Below, piece after piece: positions 55,765 to 64,000 of a stretch of 64,000 nt of DNA (the first letter of the stretch is position 1; each line of letters starts with the position of its first letter). The position numbers and the translations under genes are program-made. The stretch is taken from positions 37,036 to 101,035 of the forward strand of contig JBEWZL010000284.1 of NCBI GenBank assembly GCA_045837725.1. Direction: 5' to 3'. Source of the DNA: Vermamoeba vermiformis (taxonomy: Eukaryota; Tubulinea; Echinamoebida). The notes below the pieces were generated by a model, which was not told where the DNA came from, did not search any database, and saw only the letters and a program-made list of their open reading frames with translations.

Positions 55765-57543
55765 ATGTCATCAAGGGTTTGTAAACCTGGCACGATTTGC
55801 CTGCAATTGGCTAAATACTAACCTCTTTCTATTTTCGCAGGGAAAAATAAGCAGGAAAAGAATCAGAGAGGATTTAGAAGAGCGCCAAAATAAAAAACAA
55901 AAAGTTGCCCACGGATCTACGACAGAAATTTTAATAAATATCTCAGATATCCCAGCTGAATGCCTAGAGCTTATATTGCAGGCCGTCCCCTTGGAATCCG
56001 CAGTTCCATTATTTTTTGTTTCCAAGAATTGGAGGGCTATTTATTGCGGCCTTTTATACCGTAAAATCTCAACGGATTTAGGTAAATAACATTGAAAATA
56101 TAGTCCGCATTAATCGGAATTATAGGGCTTCCTTTATCGAAGGCATTTTCTTTCCCCAACCAAGTGAAAAGAATTTACTCGAACCTGGGTACGTGCCACT
56201 TGCCTTCGTTGCTTTAAACTAATCCATTATACAGATATGTATGTACTATTGGAGCGTGCTATAGTTGCGGCAAAGGCAAGAGACTTCAATTCACTTTTGG
56301 ATCTGTCCACACGTTTGCAAAAGTTATCGAACATGATCGTTTGTTTGGCGGACAACAAGAAGAAAAAAATGCATAAAAAGATTCGTACTTTGGTCGAGCA
56401 GCATTGTAAATCGCTGGTCTACACAGGTAATTTTTCTTGCAATGTGCGAACTGATCTGACTCGTACAGGTTGGGAGTCAGAGGTTGGTGATGCTAATAGC
56501 GGTACAGATAGCTCTATTTCCAATGCAGAAGGTAGTTTTTCTATTACGTAACCATCGCTTACGTTTGAATAGAGACGATGTCTTTTTTCTGGTTCGGATC
56601 CCAGGGCCATTACATCCAAGCCAAGTGTCATGAGATTGTGGGCCATGATGATGAGCGGAGCTAGCGAAAACTGGATTATGTTTTTTCGTTGAAGAGCCTC
56701 AATAGTTCAACGACAAAGACGTTGAGCGTTACTGCGAAAGTAAACGATTGGGACGAGATCCATCCTTGGACGGACCAGAATGTGCGGCCAATCAAGAGAT
56801 GGCTTGGTATATTCGGAGTACGCACCGTGGAGTTTGCTTTTATGTTCCCAAATATTGAACAAAGCGGTGAGAACTACAGGCAACACAGCAAACTTGCACA
56901 AAAGCGAAAATGGCACGGAGATATCGCAAGTGTTTTAGAGAGAGCATTTCGATTGTTTTTGAATAACGAAACTGATTGGGCGAAAGAGATGGAGTTTGTA
57001 ACGAACCGGATCAAAGTCAAATTGATACTTCTCGATAGGATTGAGGTACAAATATCTTTAGTAACTTAATCGATGCTAATAATATACTCGTAGCAAGTTG
57101 ATTTCTCATCGGAACTGGCACAGGACGAATTTTTAGCTTTGATTGAACGGGCGAAAATGAAGTGTACGTCTTATTAGCCTCAATCGCTTGATTTACTATA
57201 CAATAGTAACTATTCTTATTAGTGATGTTCTTTAGAAACGTCGAGTTCTATGTTCCAACCCAAGGTATCCTCCGAGATAATTCAGAGAATTTCATGTTAG
57301 TCTTCGCTAATCAAGGTTTGTTCTGGGAATTAATTGCTAAAGGCGTTTCTAATAATACCACTAGGAGAGGACAAAGTCAGACTTATTAGCAAAAGAGATG
57401 AAGAGGATGGCGGCAGCGTCGAATTGACTGATAATTCAAAGGAGAGCATTGATAACAAGACTTTCATTGAGTTGTTGGATTTGAAGCACGTCACTGAGGA
57501 CGACGTTGCCGCAGCATTGGTGGGTTCGAACCCTTCAATCTGA
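55765..57543 (+). CDS. F-box protein, unrecognised C-terminal half
   Basis: The frame starts MSSRGKISRKRIREDLEERQ at 55765, with exon 1 ending at 55776. The F-box reads ISDIPAECLELILQAVPLES...FFVSKNWRAIYCGLLYRKI. Several short exons follow (SFPNQVKRIYSNL; MYVLLERAIVAAKARDFNSL; KKMHKKIRTLVEQHC). The later half (DEIHPWTDQNVRPIKRWLGI; RTVEFAFMFPNIE) is unlike known F-box partners. Between 56610 and 56680 the frame can be kept only by a 27-nt intron (GTGGGC to GCTAG); otherwise a TAG lies in frame. It is likely an SCF ubiquitin ligase adaptor. Alternatively the second half is a separate gene or this copy is damaged. Confidence 0.55.
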
Positions 57544-57664
57544 CGACAAAAAAACGCACGATTTTTTTTATGGAGCTTCTTGTTGTTTAGCACAAAATCT
57601 CAGTCACAAACATGGATCTCGCTAAAGCATAATATTATTTTACATAAACCAACCGAAACACCTT

Positions 57665-59399
57665 TTACAAAAATAAATTCAACAATACGAAAAGCAAACA
57701 AAACACCGTCGCTTGAGTGGCCGTTGCCTCGGAAGTTTGCGAGCTCGGGTTTCGAGCTCCAGTTGGCGGGTTAGATCCAGTCGGAGGTGTAACAGCGACT
57801 GGCGGCAAAGTCGCCAATGCAGCTTCAATGTCGTATCGAATGGAATTGATAAATTGTGCTGAGTCAGTGCCAGTTGAAACGGTCGTGCCAAACACACCGT
57901 AATAGTCCATCTTACGATCAAGCCACGCGTAAAATCCGAACGAGCCTAGCGTTGATCGGATGTACATGTCAGTCAAACACGAGTCTTTCCACGTCGTAGA
58001 ATTGCATTCAATGTAGTGACCTAGCGCTGTAAATGAAAAAAAATATCTTAGTTACCACATTTTTTCACATTTTAGCTGAGTATTGGCAACGGGTAAGGCT
58101 GCAAATATTGATTAAAATGATTATTTTTGCTTACCGAATCGCCAGCCCAAGCCGGCCTCTTTAGCAGGAGAGTAACCAATCGTTGCGCTGCCAGTGTAAT
58201 CTTGTTCCATGAGATCAATAGTTTCAGGATTCAGTGCTGTTTTCATGAACAACGCTCGGACAATCTTAGCGAAATCAGGCACGCTGGATGTCAATCCACC
58301 TAAGAGAGAACGTGTCACTTTGACACGTGTCAAACAGGGACTTTGAAGACTTACCAGCAATACCAGGATTGTTTCCTGTGGTTCCACCAACGTTGTATGC
58401 CGTGAAGACACCGAGAGGAGTCTTAACGTAGTTGTTGTAGAGCGTTGTCCAACTTTTGCCCGTTTTATTTTGAGCCAAGAAACCGAGCAATTGCAAGTGA
58501 TTTCCTCTACGAGAAAAAATTTAGTAATTTAGTTAGGCACAAAAACCTTTTAAAAATATGGGTGTTACCCGTCATAAAATGTAGTTCCTGGTTCAGTTTG
58601 AACTCCTGAATCGTAAATACTCTTAGCGCAATCTTCTCTATTAACGATTTCATTAGATCCGCTAGAATAGCTCTTTAACCATTAATACTTACAGTTCCAT
58701 ATTTTTGTTGCTAAGGCACGCGTTATCAACGTTAAATCCGCTTTGAAAACTTAGCAGATGTTGCACTGAAAAATCGATGTGGATGAGCGTGTTGTCGCGA
58801 CGAAAATTAAATATAGGTCGTACCTGTGACACTAGTTCTATTATCAGCTGCATCCTTTGTCCACCAAGGAATAACGTCGGAAGGTTTCATCGATAAGGAT
58901 AGCGTTCCCTATTAGGAAATGGTAAGCAAAGTCAGTACCATAAGCGGATCTGAAAAATGCTTGTAAATCTTTACCTCTTCAATTAGCTTCATAATTACAA
59001 GTGTGCTAGCCCATTTTGAAGCGCTAGCAATAACTAGCTGTGTGCCGTCGGTTATATCACCTAGATCACGAAATTGATTTTGGTCAGTTAACGAAAATCA
59101 CCGATCGCTGTAATATTACTGAAAATTACTTATAATATTAACGGACCTATGTAATATGTAAAATAAAGCAAGACCGCAGTGAATGAAAAATTAAAATTGA
59201 TTTTTCATCGTATCTCATTCTAATTACCTTTAATAAATGAATAGACAGTTCCTCTGGCATCTCCTACAATGACGTATGCTCTACTAACGGACGAGCCATT
59301 GATTTTATCCGATACAACTTTCCACAGCTCATCTGTGCTTTGAGCCGATGCAACGCTCGTCAACACGAGCAATAATGATACTAAGAGTAGTTTATTCAT
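57665..59399 (-). CDS. Secreted beta-lactamase-like serine hydrolase
   Basis: The ATG at 59399 opens a signal peptide (MNKLLLVSLLLVLTSVASAQ). The class C beta-lactamase/penicillin-binding fold follows: the SxxK active site is in LVIASASKWASTLVIM, and a region TSVTVQHLLSFQSGFNVD resembles the family's DLLxHTSGL motif. Later motifs include AYNVGGTTGNNPG and GLGWRFG. The C-terminus is Pro/Thr-rich with a hydrophobic end (VFCLLFVLLNLFL), compatible with a GPI anchor. Eukaryotic members (LACTB-like and fungal esterases) act as peptidases or esterases, not antibiotic resistance enzymes. Whether it came by transfer from bacteria cannot be judged here. One of its introns holds a perfect TGACACGTGTCA. 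Confidence 0.78.
58321..58332. promoter_or_regulatory. TGACACGTGTCA palindrome within an intron
   Basis: A perfect 12-bp palindrome in an intron of the beta-lactamase-like gene, next to a half-site TGACACGT. Shared with 18605-18616 and 55617-55628. Confidence 0.5.
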
Positions 59400-59422
59400 A
59401 TTTACGTGCAACTCTCTTGTTA

Positions 59423-59757
59423 TTACCGGTTTAAATCAAAAAACGACCGGAAAAAATTATTATCTTTATAATTTATCTTTATCTTATAATGAGAATTTTG
59501 GACCACTAGAGCGCTTATTTATTGATCGAGGCCTACAGCCAGGGTAAATTCGGGTCGGGGAACACGAATTCGACGGTATTTTTGCGAAATTCGGCGGATC
59601 AGGGTCGAATCGAGCAACTTTTTTCAATGAGCTCTCAGATCCGCCGCTTTTTGTGCGCATATTATTTATTTAGTATTCTCCGATCATTTTACGGTGATAA
59701 AGATAATTGAATAAATTTGTTCATTTTTTCTGGTCGTTTTTTGATTTAAACCGGTAA
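59423..59757. mobile_element. MITE with TA target duplication and inverted repeats
   Basis: A 335-bp element is bounded by inverted repeats of about 35 bp. Each starts TTACCGGTTTAAATCAAAAA read inward and the pair differs at about one position in the first 34. TA lies on both sides (59421-59422 and 59758-59759), a TA duplication as made by Tc1/mariner-type transposases. There is no transposase, so it is a non-autonomous MITE. The inner part has several ATTCGG-type words and no coding sign. It sits between the divergent beta-lactamase-like and oxygenase genes, close to both starts. Confidence 0.8.
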
Positions 59758-59872
59758 TATCGCCTTCCTGACAAACAATAAAAAGAAGATTTTGCAAGAT
59801 TTTTTCTTTTCCCGCTTGAACTGCTACTGAAAATGCCAGAAGAGTTCATTTATTTATTCGCCCAATTTCAAA

Positions 59873-60948
59873 ATGGCAGATAATGCGAGCCAACGAAGAT
59901 TTGCTTTCACCGGATACCTCCAGATCGAAAAGATCTCGTTTACGGATTTGATCGAAGGAAATAATAATGCAGCTCAAATTCTCAGCTCTAACATCGCTAA
60001 CCATGGTTTTGCCGTAAGAATTACAACTAACAATAGCGATTGGAATTTTAACACAATTTTTTTCTGTCCAGATCGTTACACTCGATTTTAAAGACAAGAC
60101 AACACTATTAAATGCCTACAATACTGCCAAAATATTCTTTTCATCAACTTCCAAAGACGAAAAAGACAATCTACGCGTCTTATTTGAAGAGTTTGGATCT
60201 AACAAGGGCTTGGCGGGCTACAACAGTCCAACAGCAGCGAAGGTACGTCGATCACTCGCAGTATAATTACATTAATGTTATTTTCTAGGAATTATTTCGA
60301 ATTCGACGCGGTGTTGGTATGAAGTGGCCTAAATTGCCTGACTTTGAAAAGAACACTTTGGCCGCGTTTGATCTGCTAGAGCGCATTCTGAACACTTGTC
60401 TAAATAATTTACTATGGAAGTACGTGCTAATAATATTAACCCTATCTGTATACTAATGCTTCTCCGTGCAGCATTGACATTGATGCGGAACAACTTTTGG
60501 CTGACATTTGCGACACGAACGGTTCACTGAACGCGCGTCAAACTTTGTCAACGTCTCCTTTCGACTTTTTTCATTATTTCAATACCGAACAAGCACAAGA
60601 CGTCATCAACTGTCATGAACACGTGGATCCAGGTACATCCATTTTCGTTAACCTTGTCGAATTATCGCTGATTGATCTCTTATAGGCCTTATGACAATCG
60701 TACCATGTGCTTTCACATCTGGCCTGGAGATTTTACATCCAGATATCAAACAGTGGCTTACGATAGAACGACACTGTTCACCGCTCGAAGACGTCATTGT
60801 GTTCGCTGATCAAGTGCTGCAAGATATTTCAAGAGGTGTATATCCTGCTGCTATTCATCGTGTTAATAAGAACACTGCGAGCAGATTAAGTCTCGTGTAT
60901 GAATTGAGACCTAAAGCTGGATTCGATGTGGCAAAATTTCTCGCTTAA
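59873..60948 (+). CDS. 2-oxoglutarate/Fe(II)-dependent oxygenase
   Basis: Five exons, start MADNASQRRFAFTGYLQIEK. The double-stranded beta-helix domain keeps the iron triad: HVD in NCHEHVDPGLMTIVP and the later His in PAAIHRVNKN. The 2-oxoglutarate-binding Arg and Ser are in the RxS of ASRLSLVYELRP. The plan is that of isopenicillin-N-synthase/flavonol-type oxygenases (about 300 aa). The substrate is unknown; it could be a small molecule or lipid. The promoter lies next to the MITE, so the element may affect its expression. Confidence 0.82.
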
Positions 60949-61163
60949 ATTTCAACCAATCATGACAAGCCTACGAAAAAGCCTCCCCAAGAAATGCTAG
61001 AGGCGGAGATTATGCCCATAAGAAGCTAACTTAATTGCTTCAAAAATTGCGTGGATCGATCTCAAAACTACGATCGTGCAAAGCCTTCGCTAGCTCTATA
61101 ATAAGACCACAAAGGGAAATTTATGTTACAAAATAAACAATAAACCGCTTTCCTTATTAACAT

Positions 61164-61674
61164 TTACTTCTGTTCGGGTTGAGCAGCGGTAGCAGATGGC
61201 GCGTACACGCCAACAGGTCCAAGCTTGTCTCCTGAAAACAAAGTCGTATTAATATCTAGCAATGTATCATATTAATGGGATTTTACCTGTTTTCTCGTTG
61301 TAGGCTTTGTGTGATGCATCGCAATACGGGAATTTTTTACTTTGCCAGCATCTGGACAAGAAAAATTGTTAAAATTAATATTTCGCCATCAGCATATTAA
61401 ATACAATATGTATAGTCGGAATTTAAGGTAAAGAGTCCGTTCCAACAATTTTAAATAGCAAACTCGGAAATCTTTTCTTCGGCTAGAATGCTTGACGTTA
61501 CCTGCAAAAGAATACTTTCTTGCCATTAGGCTGAATTTCTTCGGTATGAGAAACGGGATAGTCGTTTACATTCAATTTGGTGGAGTACTGCGCAAACAGA
61601 TTGGCTCTGATTGCTGCAGGAGCCTTATTGCTCGTTCTAACAATTATATTCCGTGCGAACACGTTGCGTAACAT
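61164..61674 (-). CDS. Mitochondrial CDGSH iron-sulfur domain protein
   Basis: Three exons. The N-terminus ([20 protein letters not shown]) is a mitochondrial presequence. The cluster-binding motif is [16 protein letters not shown], spread over the first two exons, matching CxCx2Sx3PxCDGSH of the mitoNEET/NAF-1/CISD3 family, with Ala for the usual Gly. One motif, small size (about 100 aa) and the presequence suggest a single-domain matrix or membrane protein binding a 2Fe-2S cluster. It probably transfers clusters or senses redox state. Confidence 0.85.
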
Positions 61675-61832
61675 ACTGATATTTGTCCTTGTGTACTTTG
61701 TATTGGTTATCGGCGTAAAATGGAAAATTCAAAATCAGTCTTGATTTGTTTTTCTTTTGAACAAGCAGCATAATATAATTTGTTAACAAATATAGTTTAA
61801 ATAATATAAATTACTGCTATTTGAAGTATTAC

Positions 61833-62541
61833 ATGGATAACAGCCAGAATTCTAGCCACCACGGGAAAGTAACCGTTGTACTGATCTCAGGAAAGCGATG
61901 TGCAGGCAAAGACACGTTCGCTCAAGTGTTGAAAAAATATTTGGAAGAAAAACAAAACAAATTGGTGCAATTAACTCACTTTGCCGATGAGTGCAAGAGA
62001 TTATTTGCGATCCAAGCTGGAGCCGATTATCAACGTCTTCTTACCGACAGAGATTATAAAGTAAGCCATATTTATTATATTTTAGAATTTTATAGAATTT
62101 TTTTGCCTGGTGCAAATAATCTTAAGACTGGTTTTAACTCGCGCCACTTAGGAGCAACACAGAACAGAACTGACGAACTTTTATACGAAATCGAAGACTG
62201 ATAACGTATTAATGTTCTGCGAGGGCATAACCAGCCAACTGAAATCAATGGATCCGAACAAGCAAAACGTTTTGATCATTTCAGATCTTCGTCACCAATT
62301 CGAAGTGGCCTACTTTCAGAAATTTCATCACGACCACCCTGAATTAATCGAAAGACTGGTATTAGTGCGAGTAGAAGCTAACAACACCGTCAAAGAACAG
62401 CGCGGTTGGAAATTGGGTCCGATCGATAGCGACACTACAGAAGTAGACCTAGATCAGTTCAAAGACTGGGACTTAATATGCGAGAACAACGAGCAAGGAT
62501 TAGATCATTTGACAAACTGTATTCAATCGTACTTCAACTAA
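61833..62541 (+). CDS. PMVK: Phosphomevalonate kinase, animal type
   Basis: Two exons, 61833-62060 and 62152-62541, code for about 205 residues, the animal-type size. Signature pieces: ISGKRCAGKDTF (P-loop-like SGKRxSGKD), AGADYQRLLTDRDYK, VLIISDLRHQFEVAYF, LVLVRVEANNTVKEQRGWKL, and the DWDLICENN near the end. It phosphorylates mevalonate-5-phosphate to the diphosphate in the mevalonate pathway to isoprenoids. The animal-type fold is of the nucleoside-monophosphate-kinase kind and differs from the GHMP-type enzyme in plants and fungi, a useful lineage clue. Confidence 0.92.
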
Positions 62542-62636
62542 AGCCGGATTCAAACAATTAGATATCTGCGCCGACTTTAAGCATAACTTGCCAAATCCAG
62601 TGCTTTACGACCCATTAGTAAAATCTCGCGTTTCCG

Positions 62637-62963
62637 ATGACATCTGTTGCTGGTATAGGTTATTGTCCGATCACATCATCGATGGATTACGTATTTGTGC
62701 ATTTCGACAAAGCAATTCAAGGACAAGGCATTCAATTATTAGGGTGCAATTGAAAGTTCAGAAATTGAGCACTAAGTACAATGATATCAGGCACGAGGAC
62801 ACAAAAGCATTTTCATACGTCAAGGTTGCAATAAATGTGAGTTCTTACTATTTGTGGGTATATAATTCCATATTACGCGTTTAGGTTATGTGGCGTGTGT
62901 AACTGCGAGGTCGATCCAGCGACAGGCCGCGAAGTACTACGGGAGATTTATTTCCGAAATTAA
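62637..62963 (+). CDS. Tiny three-exon gene, 68 aa, unrecognised
   Basis: Exons 62637-62743, 62791-62836 and 62910-62963 join in frame (207 nt including stop). The product begins MTSVAGIGYCPITSSMDYVF and continues VHFDKAIQGQGIQLLG, HEDTKAFSYVKVAI, DPATGREVLREIYFRN. All three splice sites are normal GT-AG, although the last acceptor (GCGAG) is not T-rich and an earlier one (GTTTAG) also exists. There is no signal or membrane segment. It looks like a compact beta-rich protein. I do not recognise the family and cannot exclude chance. Confidence 0.4.
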
Positions 62964-63403
62964 AGTATAATAGCCCGATTTATCCACGTGTTGCCCAGCG
63001 CCACATCTAAGAATAGGTGCGGCAATTTTTACTATTTTGGCCAACAAATCTCCCTCTATCTCGGGCCGCTTCCCTAATTCCCGTTCGCTTTTCTGATTTC
63101 TCTGCTTTATTGCCAATCAATACATACAAAATACTATTTTGAGCTTACAATGACACCTGGTAAACACATGCAAGCGACGGATATGTCTTTGACTAAGAAA
63201 CCTGAATCCGGAAAAAATATTCTTAAATTTCGGAGTATTAATTCGGAGATGGTTCTTTGTTTCCGGATTTATTTTAAGTAATTCGCGTGGCGTGCACGTG
63301 TCACTTATCGTGTCACAGAAAATCTCCACGTGACGCACCAACTATAAATTTTGAAGCTGCTCTCTCGACGTCAATTGTCGCGAAGTAAGCTCAATTTAAC
63401 ACC
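62964..63403. other. Intergenic, promoter of the secreted protein
   Basis: AT-rich with a CACGTGTCAC-type E-box near 63297 and a second CACGTG at 63330, just upstream of the start codon. No gene is seen. Confidence 0.5.
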
Positions 63404-64000
63404 ATGTCTCCGAGACTTTTTGCTTATTTAGCACTTGTTGTAGTATTGTGCGTTGTTCATACCACAGCTGACTGTCCAGCGCTGATCCGCGTCATCAACA
63501 CTTACAACCCGGACTCCCCAACATCCATCAACGTGGTCGTCAATGGCCAAGTACTCATCAAGAGCACTCCGTTCTGCGGTGCCTCAAGCTACGTCTCGTT
63601 TTTCCCTCCTAAAGAAGATATCGTGGTTAGCTTTACCGACGCTACCTCTGGAACGAAGTTCGCTGAAAGAAAGTTCATGGCGCAAGCTGGCTACGCCTAT
63701 ACTCTTGGACTTACCGGACCCATTCCTGGCCCTGACGGTCAACAGCTCTTCAATTCTTCGCCGTTTGTTGTACCCGACGATCTATCCATTCCAAATCCGG
63801 ATCGATTCCGTGGAAGGTGGTACAGATGGAGCGAGACCAACGTGACTATCGACTTTAGAATATTCCACCCGGATACACCCGATATCGATGCTGCTCGTTT
63901 GCGCAAGAAGGCTCCCAAGATTGCCATCGAGTATCCCGAGATGCCGATCGGAGAATACAGCTTTACTCCCGTTCTTATGGACGCCAGCGACGTACTTATT
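63404..64000 (+). CDS. Secreted DUF4397-like protein, partial at window end
   Basis: Starts MSPRLFAYLALVVVLCVVHT, a clear signal peptide. The mature part reads ALIRVINTYNPDSPTSINVV, VNGQVLIKSTPFCGASSYVS, AGYAYTLGLTGPIPG and resembles the beta-sandwich of DUF4397 surface proteins (RVxxAxPDAPxVDVxVNG). It is open to the end of the window, so it is truncated only by the window. Several Asn-X-Ser/Thr sites point to glycosylation. It is likely a cell-wall or matrix protein. Confidence 0.7.
   Translation, partial: MSPRLFAYLALVVVLCVVHTTADCPALIRVINTYNPDSPTSINVVVNGQVLIKSTPFCGASSYVSFFPPKEDIVVSFTDATSGTKFAERKFMAQAGYAYTLGLTGPIPGPDGQQLFNSSPFVVPDDLSIPNPDRFRGRWYRWSETNVTIDFRIFHPDTPDIDAARLRKKAPKIAIEYPEMPIGEYSFTPVLMDASDVLI

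Noticed and set aside
57505-57545. tRNA-like T-arm GGGTTCGAACCC
   Set aside because: It lies in the last coding exon of the F-box gene and no acceptor, D or anticodon stem can be drawn upstream.
59522-59710. Short frame inside the MITE
   Set aside because: 62 codons with no transposase motif; it looks like chance within a non-co​ding element.

Overview
This is a gene-dense, intron-rich window from the nuclear genome of a unicellular eukaryote. About thirty protein genes lie on both strands. Introns are mostly 45-110 nt and AT-rich, with GT(A)AG donors, and intergenic gaps are usually under 500 bp. The gene content (WNK-type kinase, NEDD1, CCT2, eIF3m, a Pol nu/theta-like polymerase, ENPP, animal-type phosphomevalonate kinase, Rho GTPase, many GPI-like surface proteins) points to an amoebozoan or another unikont protist. 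That placement is an inference from families, not from any search.

Layout. 0-5.4 kb: a family-A DNA polymerase, three small proteins and a truncated sugar-dehydrogenase-like fragment. 5.5-13.2 kb: a Rho-family GTPase gene split inside an exon by a young Ty3/gypsy retrotransposon with identical 159-bp LTRs and a 4-bp target duplication. 13.4-17.3 kb: an ENPP-like ecto-phosphodiesterase and an F-box/LRR protein. 17.5-22.6 kb: two tandem paralogues with NTF2-like modules and a C-terminal C2 domain. 23.1-27.8 kb: a WNK-like kinase with a very long Gln-rich tail. 28.8-33.4 kb: eIF3m and NEDD1.

33.5-42.7 kb is a cell-surface cluster on the minus strand: two secreted kelch/galactose-oxidase-like paralogues, two L-type-lectin-like modular paralogues (all four with Ser/Thr/Pro-rich stalks and hydrophobic tails) and an unrecognised membrane coiled-coil protein. 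43.0-48.3 kb: CCT2 and a GH31 glycosidase. 49.2-52.1 kb: an HHIP-like GPI-type protein. 52.2-57.5 kb: a mitochondrial PPR protein and an F-box protein. 57.7-64 kb: a secreted serine beta-lactamase-like protein, a MITE with TA target duplication, a 2OG-Fe(II) oxygenase, a CDGSH iron-sulfur protein, phosphomevalonate kinase, a tiny three-exon gene and the start of a secreted protein.

Working together: the enzymes in core processes (translation initiation, chaperonin, mevalonate pathway, Fe-S, microtubule nucleation) look like ordinary single-copy housekeeping genes. The tandemly duplicated secreted carbohydrate-binding genes look like a locally expanding surface-protein repertoire. The most unusual sequence-level signals are a recurrent 12-bp palindrome (TGACACGTGTCA) and frequent GATC tetramers in introns and spacers, and several GC-AG introns.
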